Notes: generated from the letters alone by a model not told the origin. A DNA stretch of 40,260 nt from Neobacillus bataviensis LMG 21833 (GCF_000307875.1 NZ_AJLS01000044.1:1-40260), one strand, 5' to 3'. Positions 8,503 to 16,044 are shown, counted from the stretch's first letter. Numbers and translations: made by a program.

Positions 8503-9120
8503 ATGAAAATTTACGATGTTTCAAGAAAACTTGTAAACGGTATGCCGGTTTGGCCGGGAGATACTGCGTTTCAATATGTAGTTTCGTGGCCAATGAAGGA
8601 AAGCGGCTCTGTCAATGTAGGCAGCCTTGAATTAAGCACACACACGGGAACACATGTAGATGCTCCTTTTCATTTTGACAACAACGGAAAGAGAATCATC
8701 GAACTGGATCTCGATCTTTACATTGGCCCTGCGAGAGTTATTGATATGAGGGGGAGGGAAAGCATTGGTGCAGTGGATTTGATGGGGATTGATATTGATG
8801 GCTGTAAGAGGTTGATATTTCGAACGCTTGCATGGGTAAATCCAAGCGAATTCCCTGAGAAAATTCCACATATTGAACCAGATCTAGCGCCATATTTGGC
8901 CAGTAAAGGGGTTAAGCTTATCGGTTTGGATGTACCGTCAGTGGATCCGATTGACAGCAAGGAGCTGCCGGCACATCACAGCTTGAATGAAAACGGGATC
9001 CACATTTTGGAATCACTCATGCTAGACGAAATCGAACCCGGAGACTACGAACTAATCGCCCTGCCTTTGCCACTCGTCGAAGGAGATGGCAGCCCCGTCC
9101 GCGCAATACTACGCCGATAG
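8503..9120 (+). CDS. kynB: Cyclase family protein, kynurenine formamidase (KynB)-like
   Basis: The 205-residue protein matches the metal-dependent cyclase family. The motif HTGTHVDAPFHF supplies H47, H51, D53 and H57, and the N-terminal segment MPVWPGD is typical of KynB, as are DVPSVDP and the end LPLPLVEGDGSPVRAIL. KynB hydrolyses N-formylkynurenine to kynurenine and formate in tryptophan breakdown. ATG at 8503 follows AGGAGTGA. No kynA or kynU lies beside it, so it may instead act on another formyl or cyclic amide. The family call is firm and the substrate is less so. Confidence 0.85.
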   Translation: MKIYDVSRKLVNGMPVWPGDTAFQYVVSWPMKESGSVNVGSLELSTHTGTHVDAPFHFDNNGKRIIELDLDLYIGPARVIDMRGRESIGAVDLMGIDIDGCKRLIFRTLAWVNPSEFPEKIPHIEPDLAPYLASKGVKLIGLDVPSVDPIDSKELPAHHSLNENGIHILESLMLDEIEPGDYELIALPLPLVEGDGSPVRAILRR

Positions 9121-9135
9121 TAGAAATGGTAGAAA

Positions 9136-9189
9136 CGGTGCCTGACACCCTTATTCCTACTACTGTAGGAATAAGGGTGTCAGGCACCG
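9136..9189. repeat. Perfect 25-bp palindromic repeat carrying GGTGCCTGACACCC
   Basis: Two perfect 25-bp arms flank a 4-nt loop (TACT). The outer part of each arm is the 14-mer GGTGCCTGACACCC, which also builds the hairpin at 31802-31846 but with its ends swapped. The element lies between convergent genes (kynB-like and CopC-like) and could end both transcripts, although no T-run flanks it. The shared core in unrelated contexts suggests a dispersed palindromic element. Confidence 0.8.
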
Positions 9190-9193
9190 CTGT

Positions 9194-9481
9194 TTAGGTA
9201 TGCTTACGTCTGTATATGAGCCAGTAGCTTCCGAAGCCGAGGACGAATAGGAGACCGACTGAAACTGGGACAATGTAGTCCTTAAATGAGGGTTCTACGG
9301 CCTTATTTACTTTAGTATTTGAGGCTGTAGCAACTGTGAGTGTTGTCATATCTTGAAACGATTCTGTGAGAACAGTCCCGTTTATAGGTGTAGATTCTTC
9401 TAGATGTGAATGGGCAAATACATTGGTTCCGAATAGAAAAAACAACAGCGAAGCGATAACAGCAATTTTGCTAAACATCAT
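9194..9481 (-). CDS. Shortened CopC-like membrane-anchored protein
   Basis: The 95-residue protein has a signal peptide (about residues 1-22, ending GTNVFA). The next stretch, HSHLEESTPINGTVLTESFQDM, resembles the start of copper-binding CopC domains. A short polar linker leads to one membrane helix (IVPVSVGLLFVLGFGSYWLIY) and a basic tail RRKHT. A full CopC domain is about 95-100 residues; here only the first third or so remains before the membrane anchor, so most of the beta-barrel is missing. ATG at 9481 has GGAG 6 nt upstream, and an upstream TTG is less well placed. A role in copper handling is possible but not shown. Confidence 0.65.
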   Translation of the reverse strand: MMFSKIAVIASLLFFLFGTNVFAHSHLEESTPINGTVLTESFQDMTTLTVATASNTKVNKAVEPSFKDYIVPVSVGLLFVLGFGSYWLIYRRKHT

Positions 9482-9665
9482 TTTCAACTCCGTTATATTG
9501 TTATCTTGTTGTTTTTCATTCTACCATCATTCACATAAGGTTATATCGAATTGCAGGAAATGTTCACAAACCTTTCGAAATTACAAATTAAACAACTTTT
9601 TGCCCAAATCCAGTATTTCCAATGCTTCGTGCCTTTTTTTTGGAATTTCCCCCCATGATTGAAGC

Positions 9666-9679
9666 TTGATTTATATCAA
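9666..9679 (+). promoter_or_regulatory. Perfect FNR-type box before the DUF2249 gene
   Basis: TTGAT-TTAT-ATCAA matches all ten defined positions of the FNR consensus. A -10-like GATAAA lies at 9700-9705, so the box centre falls about 40 bp upstream of the expected start, as in FNR-activated promoters. The ATG is at 9741. Confidence 0.75.
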
Positions 9680-9740
9680 TTCCCTGAGATAAAAAAGATG
9701 ATAAACTTAGGCATAAATCATTTCGAGGGGAGCGTTATTT

Positions 9741-9989
9741 ATGTTTGAAATAATCGATAAAAAGGCAGTCATGGATATCCGCGAACGCGTTGCAAAGGGG
9801 GAACATCCACGCCGAGAAATCTTAAACTTTATTAAAGCAGCACCGGTAGGAACCATTTTTGAAATTCATTTACCACATCGAGGCGAGCCTTTAATCGCCA
9901 ATTTGCAATCATTTGGAATGAACGTGATTGTCAATGAAATAGAACCGATGCATTTTCGCTTAATGGCAGTAAAATTGGCTGAGCTTTAG
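9741..9989 (+). CDS. DUF2249 domain protein
   Basis: This 82-residue protein consists of one DUF2249-type alpha/beta domain: IRERVAKGEHPRREILNFIKAAPVGTIFEIHLPHRGEPLIANLQSFG, split here as a helix followed by the conserved LPHxxEPLxxxL strand-helix. In other bacteria DUF2249 proteins cluster with nitric oxide or nitrite metabolism and with Crp/Fnr regulators; their biochemistry is unknown. The start has GAGGGGAG 8 nt upstream. The gene overlaps the end of the facing FNR-type regulator by 4 nt and has a perfect FNR box. The context therefore suggests a job in low-oxygen or nitrogen-oxide conditions. Confidence 0.75.
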   Translation: MFEIIDKKAVMDIRERVAKGEHPRREILNFIKAAPVGTIFEIHLPHRGEPLIANLQSFGMNVIVNEIEPMHFRLMAVKLAEL

Positions 9990-10690
9990 TCCATTTCAGC
10001 CATTTGTTTAAGCCGGTCCAACTCTAGAATTTGTATTTGTCTGCGTCCGTCCATGGCGATTAGCTTTTGCGACATAAATGCTAACAGTTTCCTACTTATG
10101 GATTCTGGAGTTGTGCCGATATATCCCGCCAAATCCTTCTTCGTTATTGGTAACGTAAAGGTTCCGTTACACGCGTTTAATTTATCATGAAAAAGAATGA
10201 GCGCTCGTGCAAGCCGCTGTTCGACCTCCATCAAACTTAAAAAGCCAACGGATTCATCTGCCTCATAAAGACGGTCGTTAACCGCTAGTAAAAAGCGAAA
10301 GGATAAATCAGCATTCTTCTCCATTGTCCTGAGAAAATCCCCTTTTTCAATAGAACAAATGACTGTAGGACTGCCTATAACCTCAGCATTTGCATAATGT
10401 TTTTCATTGCTGAGTATTGAAAATAACCCGAAGAAATCCCCGGGAAACAACAAACGGACAATTTGTTCTTTTCCTTCAGCCGACATTTTCGTCAGTTTTA
10501 TCAAACCTTCGTTGACTACGAATAGTGTTTCGGAACGATCTCCCTCTCGAAAAATAAATTCTCCTTTTAAAAAGTGACGGCTCCTTGTGACATTTTGTAA
10601 TAACTGAAGATCCTCCTTGTTCATCCCTTTGAAAACGGGTACAGATATGATACATGAAGATCCATGCGAGCAACAATGATCACAGTTCAT
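9986..10690 (-). CDS. FNR-type (Crp/Fnr family) oxygen-responsive regulator
   Basis: This is a 234-residue protein. The N-terminal cysteine cluster is CDHCCSHGSSC (C3, C6, C7, C13). It is followed by a cyclic-nucleotide-fold sensor domain (about 20-130) with a further cysteine in VICSIEKGDF (C112), a dimer helix, and a C-terminal helix-turn-helix (about 183-206). The three N-terminal positions plus C112 align with E. coli FNR C20, C23, C29 and C122, so a [4Fe-4S] cluster is expected. B. subtilis Fnr carries its cysteines at the C-terminus instead. The recognition helix reads ESISR (E196, S199, R200), equal to the FNR residues that read TTGAT. Two TTGAT-like boxes lie in its own upstream region, so autoregulation is likely. 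Confidence 0.85.
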   Translation of the reverse strand: MNCDHCCSHGSSCIISVPVFKGMNKEDLQLLQNVTRSRHFLKGEFIFREGDRSETLFVVNEGLIKLTKMSAEGKEQIVRLLFPGDFFGLFSILSNEKHYANAEVIGSPTVICSIEKGDFLRTMEKNADLSFRFLLAVNDRLYEADESVGFLSLMEVEQRLARALILFHDKLNACNGTFTLPITKKDLAGYIGTTPESISRKLLAFMSQKLIAMDGRRQIQILELDRLKQMAEMD

Positions 10691-10753
10691 CCTTCACCAC
10701 TCCCTCTAGACATCCTTTTAGCTTAATATTAGCTGCTTCCTAAAAATAATGAA

Positions 10754-10794
10754 GTGATTTGCATCAATTTATTGTATTTCTTGATACAGGTCAA
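10754..10794. promoter_or_regulatory. Two FNR-type boxes between the regulator and flavodoxin genes
   Basis: GTGAT-TTGC-ATCAA (10754-10767) and TTGAT-ACAG-GTCAA (10781-10794) each match 9 of 10 consensus positions. The region is divergent. A minus-strand -10-like TATTAA lies at 10728-10723 and a plus-strand GTTAAT at 10796-10801. The boxes could control both genes. The distal one would activate, and the one overlapping the plus-strand core promoter might repress. The direction of effect is inferred. Confidence 0.6.
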
Positions 10795-10800
10795 GGTTAA

Positions 10801-10815
10801 TGAGAATGATTTTCA
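10801..10815. promoter_or_regulatory. Fur box before the flavodoxin gene
   Basis: TGAGAAT-G-ATTTTCA matches the 7-1-7 Fur consensus TGATAAT-N-ATTATCA at 12 of 14 defined positions and is itself nearly palindromic. It overlaps the expected transcription start, a typical repressor position, so iron should repress the flavodoxin transcript. Confidence 0.7.
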
Positions 10816-10849
10816 TTAAAATAAAAGAAAAACATGAGGTGATTACACC

Positions 10850-11293
10850 ATGAATGCAACCTATTTAATTGTTTATGCAAGTATGACGGGGAATACAGAA
10901 GAAATAGCCAATCTTATTGGATCTGGCATTCAGGAGGCAGGCGGCACTGTCTTGATAAAGGATATTTTAGAAGTGGATGTAACAGACCTTCAAAATTATG
11001 ATTGTATATTATTAGGAGCCTATACTTGGGGAGACGGCGATCTACCGGATGAGTTTCTCGATTTTTATGATGAAATGTATCAATTGAATTTATCTGGGAA
11101 AAGAGTGGCTGCCTTTGGTTCCTGCGACTCTTCATATGAACATCATGGCGGTGCGGTGGATATTCTGACGGAAAAGCTGGCAGAATTGGGTGCCGATCTT
11201 GTGCATGATGGTTTAAAAATAGACCTTTCCCCAAACACTGCAGAAAAAGAAGAATGTATGAAGTTTGGTCAAACCATTGTAGAAAAATTTTGA
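10850..11293 (+). CDS. Flavodoxin (YkuN/YkuP-like, FMN-binding)
   Basis: The 147-residue short-to-medium flavodoxin has the FMN phosphate loop YASMTGNTEEIA (about residues 9-20). The two flavin-stacking loops are GAYTWGDGDLPDEF (about 56-69) and GSCDSSYEHHGGAVD. It carries one electron at low potential and usually replaces ferredoxin when iron is scarce. The Fur box upstream fits that role, and the neighbouring FNR-type boxes suggest an added oxygen signal. The ribosome binding site GAGGTGAT lies 7 nt before ATG. A small HMA-domain gene follows within about 16 nt, so the two are probably co-transcribed. Confidence 0.93.
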   Translation: MNATYLIVYASMTGNTEEIANLIGSGIQEAGGTVLIKDILEVDVTDLQNYDCILLGAYTWGDGDLPDEFLDFYDEMYQLNLSGKRVAAFGSCDSSYEHHGGAVDILTEKLAELGADLVHDGLKIDLSPNTAEKEECMKFGQTIVEKF

Positions 11294-11309
11294 GAGGATG
11301 TTGGAACCG

Positions 11310-11519
11310 ATGAGAATGATTGAAATCCCATTAAATGATGTAGCCTGCACCGGTTGTATCGGAAAGATAAAAAGACAGATGCAAAGAACCAGTGGAATAG
11401 AAAAAGTAAAAATTGTAACAGGAAGCGGTAAAATTCAAGTCAACTTTAATGAAAGCATCATTGAACCTAAAGAAATTAATCGTAACCTAAATAAGCTGAT
11501 ACTGCGAACATTTGATTAA
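11310..11519 (+). CDS. Small heavy-metal-associated (HMA) domain protein
   Basis: The 69-residue single HMA domain is CopZ-like in fold, with the metal-binding loop ACTGCIGKI (CxxC) after the first strand, then an amphipathic helix and SGKIQVNFNESIIEPKEI. The usual MxCxxC methionine is replaced (NDVACTGC), so the metal may not be copper. The start could be ATG 11298, TTG 11301 or ATG 11310. The ribosome binding site GAGAGG at 11292-11297 best allows the later ones. It is directly downstream of flavodoxin and followed by a terminator, which makes a two-gene operon. Confidence 0.8.
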   Translation: MRMIEIPLNDVACTGCIGKIKRQMQRTSGIEKVKIVTGSGKIQVNFNESIIEPKEINRNLNKLILRTFD

Positions 11520-11523
11520 TAAG

Positions 11524-11550
11524 AACTGCTCATTAAAAGCAGTTTTTTTA
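11524..11550 (+). terminator. Terminator of the flavodoxin-HMA operon
   Basis: AACTGCT pairs with AGCAGTT across a 7-nt loop and runs into TTTTTTT. Confidence 0.85.
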
Positions 11551-11659
11551 TAAAAGTGGTCCTTATTAAGAACAAATATATCTATTATAATGTATAATGA
11601 ATTACATAGTTATAATTTTTCCTCCCAGTAAAATAATAACCAAAAAGGGAGGAATTTTT

Positions 11660-12508
11660 TTGGAAAATAAACAGGATAGTAAATATGAGGAATCCTTTCT
11701 GCCAATGACTTCGATTGGTAACGGAGTTGGAACGATCATCCAGCCGGATGTTTATTGTTATACCGACCAAATTGTTAATCTTGTTGTAGTCGGAAATCCG
11801 AATGAGACGAATGAGTTTGTCCTGATTGATACTGGTATGCCCAAGTCAGCCCGTGAAATAAAAGAAATGGTTCAGGAACGTTATGGAGAAGATGCCCGCC
11901 CGCAAGCCATCGTGTTAACACATGGGCATTTTGATCATGCCGGTTCTATTGCGGAATTATTGGAGGAGTGGCGTGTACCGGTATATGCCCATGAACTAGA
12001 ACTTCCGTATTTAACCGGGAAGAAAGATTATCCGCCGGGGGATCCGAATGTGGACAGCGGTCTTGTTGCCAAGTTGTCTCCGATGTTCCCAAACCACGGG
12101 ATTGATATTAGTGCACATGTGCAAAAGCTCCCAGAGGATGGGACTGTTCCAAGTATGCCGGACTGGAAATGGATTCATACCCCGGGACATACACCGGGCC
12201 ACATTTCCTTATATCGTGAACAGGATGGAACGTTAATTGCTGGGGATGTCTTTGTTACGGTGAAACAGGAATCCCTATATAAAGTCATAACACAAACGCA
12301 AGAAATCAGCGGCCCGCCAAAGTATTTCACCACTGACTGGGATGCGGCTTATGAATCCGTAAAAAAGGTAGACGCACTTAAGCCGCAAGTGGCGGTCACC
12401 GGTCATGGACTGCCAATGAGCGGTGAAGAACTAACCAAGAACCTGCATTATTTAGTAGAGCATTTTGCTGAAATTGGCCGGCCCGATAGCGGCAGGTATG
12501 TAAATTAA
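11660..12508 (+). CDS. MBL-fold metallo-hydrolase
   Basis: The 282-residue metallo-beta-lactamase-fold enzyme has the dinuclear zinc motif THGHFDHAG (HxHxDH), the third-ligand region HTPGHTPGHISLY, the bridging aspartate in LIAGDVF and the last histidine in VTGHGLPM. Close relatives include glyoxalase II-like and quorum-quenching hydrolases; the substrate is not evident. I chose TTG at 11660 because GGGAGG lies 7 nt upstream. An upstream ATG at 11597 would add 21 residues but has no ribosome binding site. The gene is monocistronic with a hairpin after it. Confidence 0.9.
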   Translation: MENKQDSKYEESFLPMTSIGNGVGTIIQPDVYCYTDQIVNLVVVGNPNETNEFVLIDTGMPKSAREIKEMVQERYGEDARPQAIVLTHGHFDHAGSIAELLEEWRVPVYAHELELPYLTGKKDYPPGDPNVDSGLVAKLSPMFPNHGIDISAHVQKLPEDGTVPSMPDWKWIHTPGHTPGHISLYREQDGTLIAGDVFVTVKQESLYKVITQTQEISGPPKYFTTDWDAAYESVKKVDALKPQVAVTGHGLPMSGEELTKNLHYLVEHFAEIGRPDSGRYVN

Positions 12509-12520
12509 TGTAGTTTATTT

Positions 12521-12545
12521 AGGCTGCGGTCACATGCAGCCTTAA
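12521..12545 (+). terminator. Hairpin after the MBL hydrolase gene
   Basis: AGGCTGC (12521-12527) pairs with GCAGCCT (12536-12542) and is followed by a short TAAATGTTCTTT tail. It is a moderate terminator. Confidence 0.6.
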
Positions 12546-12635
12546 ATGTTCTTTGTGTGTTCTTAATAAAGAATGTATGTGTCTGTAATAGCATAGAAAT
12601 ACTTATTAGAGATAAGAAAATTTTAGGAGGGAGCT

Positions 12636-12935
12636 ATGAGACTCTGTTTATTCCTGTTATTTGCCGGTGTGTTGGATGCAATCTTAACCCATTTTGGAAT
12701 CTCTTCCGGTTTCGTAGAAGAAGGGAACCCGATGATGAAGCTGGTCATTGATCAAAGCTGGTCATATTTTTATCTCATAAAAATTATCCTGCCCCTTGTG
12801 CTGCTTGGTTTGTTTTACCTTCGTCCTTTTAAAGGATGGATTAGAACGCTCATCGTCTCTACCTGTGTCCTCTACCTTTCTGTCCTTGTGTATCATATGG
12901 TCTGGATTGTCCTTTACATCAATACTTCAACATGA
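12636..12935 (+). CDS. Small membrane protein, DUF5658-like
   Basis: The 99-residue protein has three hydrophobic segments (about 4-20, 44-61, 69-94). The motif LDAILTHFGI...EEGNPMM is typical of DUF5658 proteins (DxxxT, NP). Function is unknown. AGGAGGGAG lies 7 nt before the ATG. It stands alone between two unrelated genes. Confidence 0.75.
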   Translation: MRLCLFLLFAGVLDAILTHFGISSGFVEEGNPMMKLVIDQSWSYFYLIKIILPLVLLGLFYLRPFKGWIRTLIVSTCVLYLSVLVYHMVWIVLYINTST

Positions 12936-13023
12936 CCCCAACTAGACACTCAAACGTTAATACGATAGTATCAATACGATATCGAAAAACAAATAATAAG
13001 AAAAAAGATATAAGGAGTACAAC

Positions 13024-14169
13024 ATGTTAAATACGTTAAAGCCATTTTTGCAGGAAGCGTGGGAAAAGTCAGGCTTCGAGCAGCCGACATCGATTCAAGA
13101 AGCCGCGATCCCAATGATTTTGGAAGGAAAAGATGTCATTGCCGAGTCACCGACAGGTACAGGGAAGACGCTTGCTTATTTACTTCCCTTATTAAATAAA
13201 ATCGATGCAAATGTACCGTCCCTACAAGCAGTAGTGCTTGCCTCTTCGCAGGAACTAGTTATGCAGGTTTATCAAGAATTTCAAAAGTGGTCGGAAGGAA
13301 GCGGGATTAGGGGTACGTCGATTATTGGCGGTGCAAACTTAAAACGGCAGCTTGAAAAATTGAAAAAGCGCCCCCATGTTATTTTTGCCACACCTGGCCG
13401 CTTGCTGGAATTAATCAAACAGAAAAAGGTGAAAATGCACGAGATAAAAATGGTTGTTCTAGATGAAGGAGACCAACTATTAATTCCAGAGCATTTACAC
13501 ACTGTCCAAAACATTGTGAAATCGACAATGAGTGACCGCCAAGTTGTCTTATTTTCGGCCACGATGAAACAGGCAACGGAAAAGCTGGCAAAAGAAATGA
13601 CCACTGAACCCGAAGTCCTTCGAATTGAAAAAGATGAAATGGCTTCTTCAGGGGAAGTAGAGCATATTTATTTTTCCTGTGAACCACGAGATAAAATTAA
13701 GTTGATTGAAAAGATTACCCGCTTAGATGATAGTAAATCACTTGCGTTTATTAATGACATCGGTGAGATTCAAGTATTTAAAGAGAAATTGCTTTTTAAA
13801 GAATTATCCATCGGAGTTCTGCATAGCGACATGAAAAAGCTTGAACGTCAAGCAGCCTTAAAAGCTTTCCGGGATGGGAAGATGAAAATGCTAATTGCCA
13901 CAGATATTGCGGCCCGCGGCCTCGATATTCAAGGAGTAACCCATGTTGTTCAAATTGACTCTCCTAAAGACATTTCTCAATATGTACACAGGTCGGGAAG
14001 AACAGGAAGAATGGGGGCAAATGGTACAATCATTTCCCTTGTTACCGAGCGAGAAGAACGAGAACTGAAGCGATATTGCCGGGAGTTAAATATCCCTCTT
14101 CATAAAAGAGTTTTTTATCAAGGGAAAATTGTAGATGAAGAGCAACGAAGTCAAAAATTAAGAAAATAA
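13024..14169 (+). CDS. yfmL: DEAD-box RNA helicase (YfmL-like)
   Basis: The 381-residue minimal DEAD-box helicase consists of two RecA domains. It has a Q-motif region (FEQPTSIQ), motif I SPTGTGKT (42-49), motif II DEGD (147-150) in place of DEAD, motif III SAT, motif V ATDIAARGLDI and motif VI HRSGRTGR. It unwinds short RNA duplexes with ATP. B. subtilis YfmL is similar in size and in the ESPTGTGKT variant, and is linked there to ribosome assembly in the cold. The changed third residue of motif II is unusual, but the two catalytic aspartate/glutamate positions (D147, E148) are kept. AAGGAG lies 7 nt upstream of the ATG. Confidence 0.92.
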   Translation: MLNTLKPFLQEAWEKSGFEQPTSIQEAAIPMILEGKDVIAESPTGTGKTLAYLLPLLNKIDANVPSLQAVVLASSQELVMQVYQEFQKWSEGSGIRGTSIIGGANLKRQLEKLKKRPHVIFATPGRLLELIKQKKVKMHEIKMVVLDEGDQLLIPEHLHTVQNIVKSTMSDRQVVLFSATMKQATEKLAKEMTTEPEVLRIEKDEMASSGEVEHIYFSCEPRDKIKLIEKITRLDDSKSLAFINDIGEIQVFKEKLLFKELSIGVLHSDMKKLERQAALKAFRDGKMKMLIATDIAARGLDIQGVTHVVQIDSPKDISQYVHRSGRTGRMGANGTIISLVTEREERELKRYCRELNIPLHKRVFYQGKIVDEEQRSQKLRK

Positions 14170-14170
14170 A

Positions 14171-14198
14171 AGCGGCAGGATTTTCCTGCTGCTTTTTT
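14171..14198 (+). terminator. Terminator after the helicase gene
   Basis: AGCGGCAGG pairs with CCTGCTGCT (one G-T pair) across ATTTT and runs into TTTTTT. Confidence 0.85.
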
Positions 14199-14259
14199 AT
14201 CTGGGAAAAGGAGTTTTCAGCTCTTTATTGAATTATATAGGAGAAATGGAGGGATTCCG

Positions 14260-15723
14260 ATGGAAAATCAAAAATTAAAGAAATATCTTGAAGAATGGCT
14301 TGAGGAAATAACAATCAGTGAAATCCAAGAAAAGTTTGCGAGCGGTGATCTTACATCAAAAGAGCTGGTCTTACTATATTTACATAGAATTTCACATTTT
14401 GATTATGAATTGCATTCAATCCTTGAGATTAACCCAGATGCACTGCAGATAGCGGAAGCGCTTGATTTGGAACGAAGAGAAAGTGGATCACGCGGCCCAT
14501 TGCACGGAATTCCGATTTTAATTAAAGATAATATTGACACCCATGACAAAATGCATACAAGTGCCGGATCGCTGGCATTAAAAGATTCGATTGCCCCTAA
14601 GGATTCATTTGTAGCAGAGCAATTACGTAAAGCCGGTGCCATCATTCTTGGAAAAACAAATATGACGGAATGGGCAAATTTCATGGCGATTGGTATGAAA
14701 AGCGGTTATAGTTCAAGAGGGGGACAGGTGGAGAATCCATACGGGCCAGGGAAATTTGATGTTGGAGGCTCTAGTGCAGGTTCTGGGGCGGCGATTGCCG
14801 CCAATTTTGCCGCTGCTGCTGTCGGAACAGAAACATCTGGCTCGATTTTAAATCCATCCTGCCAAAATTCATTAGTGGGGATTAAACCAACGGTTGGTCT
14901 AATTAGCCGCAGAGGGATTATCCCCATTGCCCACACGCAGGATACCGCGGGGCCAATGGCTAGAACAGTGGAAGATGCGGCGATTCTGTTAAATGCTTTG
15001 TGTGGAAAAGATGATCACGACCCTATCACGAAAACAAACCCTTTTAATGGATTTGACTTTACTGAGTTTCTATTAAAAGATGGACTAAAAGGAAAAAGAA
15101 TCGGCATCGCTTCTGAAGGCTTTTTGGAACTTTTAAATAAGGAAAAACAAAAGGTGGTTGCCGCAGCATTGGAAATGTTGAAAACGTCAGGAGCAGAGGT
15201 TATTGATCATATTGAAATCCCATCTGCTAAAGCCGAGTGGAAATACGATGTTTTAACTTATGAATTTAAAACAGATTTAAATGCTTATCTGAACGGCCTT
15301 CACCCATCCATTCAAGTGAGAACTTTAGCAGATCTGATTGAGTTTAATAAAAATGATGAAGAAAAGATGCTCAAATATGGCCAGGCGGTGCTGCTGGAAT
15401 CGGAAAAAACAAGCGGTTCTTTAACGGAGGCTGTTTATTTCGACGCGTTGGAATTCGACCTTCATCATTCAACAATGCAAGGGATTGATTTTGCTTTAGA
15501 AAAAAACGGCCTAGATGTAATTGTTTTTCCTAACGATGAAGGCTCGCATATCAGTGCCAAAGCAGGCTATCCAACCATTGCTGTACCCGCTGGCTACACA
15601 TCTCTTGGTGAGCCCGTTGGAATTACCTTTGCCGGAACGGCTTACAGTGAACCGCTTTTAATCCAAGTGGCGTATGCTTTTGAGCAAATGACACGCTTCC
15701 GCAAGGTACCCGGCCTAGAATAA
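14260..15723 (+). CDS. Amidase-signature family hydrolase
   Basis: The 487-residue enzyme has the Ser-cisSer-Lys triad of the amidase signature family: lysine K89 in ILIKDNID, the cis-serine in GGSSAGSGAA (171-175) and the nucleophile S195 in TETSGSI. It also has the conserved GPMARTVEDAA. It hydrolyses carbon-nitrogen amide bonds; the natural substrate is unknown. It is not GatA, because GatB and GatC are absent and its C-terminal half differs. A GGAGGGA ribosome binding site precedes the ATG. No signal peptide is seen, so it is cytoplasmic. Confidence 0.92.
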   Translation: MENQKLKKYLEEWLEEITISEIQEKFASGDLTSKELVLLYLHRISHFDYELHSILEINPDALQIAEALDLERRESGSRGPLHGIPILIKDNIDTHDKMHTSAGSLALKDSIAPKDSFVAEQLRKAGAIILGKTNMTEWANFMAIGMKSGYSSRGGQVENPYGPGKFDVGGSSAGSGAAIAANFAAAAVGTETSGSILNPSCQNSLVGIKPTVGLISRRGIIPIAHTQDTAGPMARTVEDAAILLNALCGKDDHDPITKTNPFNGFDFTEFLLKDGLKGKRIGIASEGFLELLNKEKQKVVAAALEMLKTSGAEVIDHIEIPSAKAEWKYDVLTYEFKTDLNAYLNGLHPSIQVRTLADLIEFNKNDEEKMLKYGQAVLLESEKTSGSLTEAVYFDALEFDLHHSTMQGIDFALEKNGLDVIVFPNDEGSHISAKAGYPTIAVPAGYTSLGEPVGITFAGTAYSEPLLIQVAYAFEQMTRFRKVPGLE

Positions 15724-15778
15724 ATTTGCTTCTTTTCATCCATACTATCATTGAATTTCTCAAAAAGGAGTGGTATAT

Positions 15779-15913
15779 GTGGGAAGAACCAAACTGGGAA
15801 ATGCCAATGCACAGCGTAACAACAATGCGAAAAAGCCGATGAAGGAAAGCTCCGAATTGGTTGAATTTACGCCAGGGGAAGATATAAAACGAAACCGCCC
15901 GAATAGTAAATAA
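15779..15913 (+). CDS. Small basic hydrophilic protein, possibly spore-associated
   Basis: A 44-residue frame starts at GTG 15779, with AAAAAGGAG 8 nt upstream. It begins MGRTKLGNANAQRNNNAKKP and ends DIKRNRPNSK. Composition is rich in Asn, Lys and Arg, with no hydrophobic stretch, as in minor acid-soluble spore proteins. I cannot name a family. An ATG two bases earlier opens a 21-codon frame of another reading, which is less convincing. It begins 55 nt after the amidase and is followed by an interspersed repeat. Confidence 0.6.
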   Translation: MGRTKLGNANAQRNNNAKKPMKESSELVEFTPGEDIKRNRPNSK

Positions 15914-15917
15914 TTTA

Positions 15918-16039
15918 GAAAAGCGGAAGGCGCCCGCCAATCGGCGACAAGCACAAGCCGAGCCGGCCGAAAGGTTGTTCTTTAACCTTTTGGACGGATT
16001 GGCTTGTGACCTCGAGCCGATGGCGCCTGGAGCTGGACA
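15918..16039 (+). repeat. Interspersed GC-rich repeat (copy C)
   Basis: This unit of about 122 bp runs from GAAAAGCGGAAGGCGCC to GGCGCCTGGAGCTGGACA. It is inverted relative to copies B and D. The middle is a hairpin (AAAGGTTGTTCTTTAACCTTT). It fills the gap between two convergent transcripts. Confidence 0.75.
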
Positions 16040-16044
16040 GTTCT

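Noticed and set aside
15777..15842. 21-codon frame from ATG 15777
   Set aside because: The overlapping GTG 15779 frame is twice as long and has the ideal 8-nt distance from AAGGAG.
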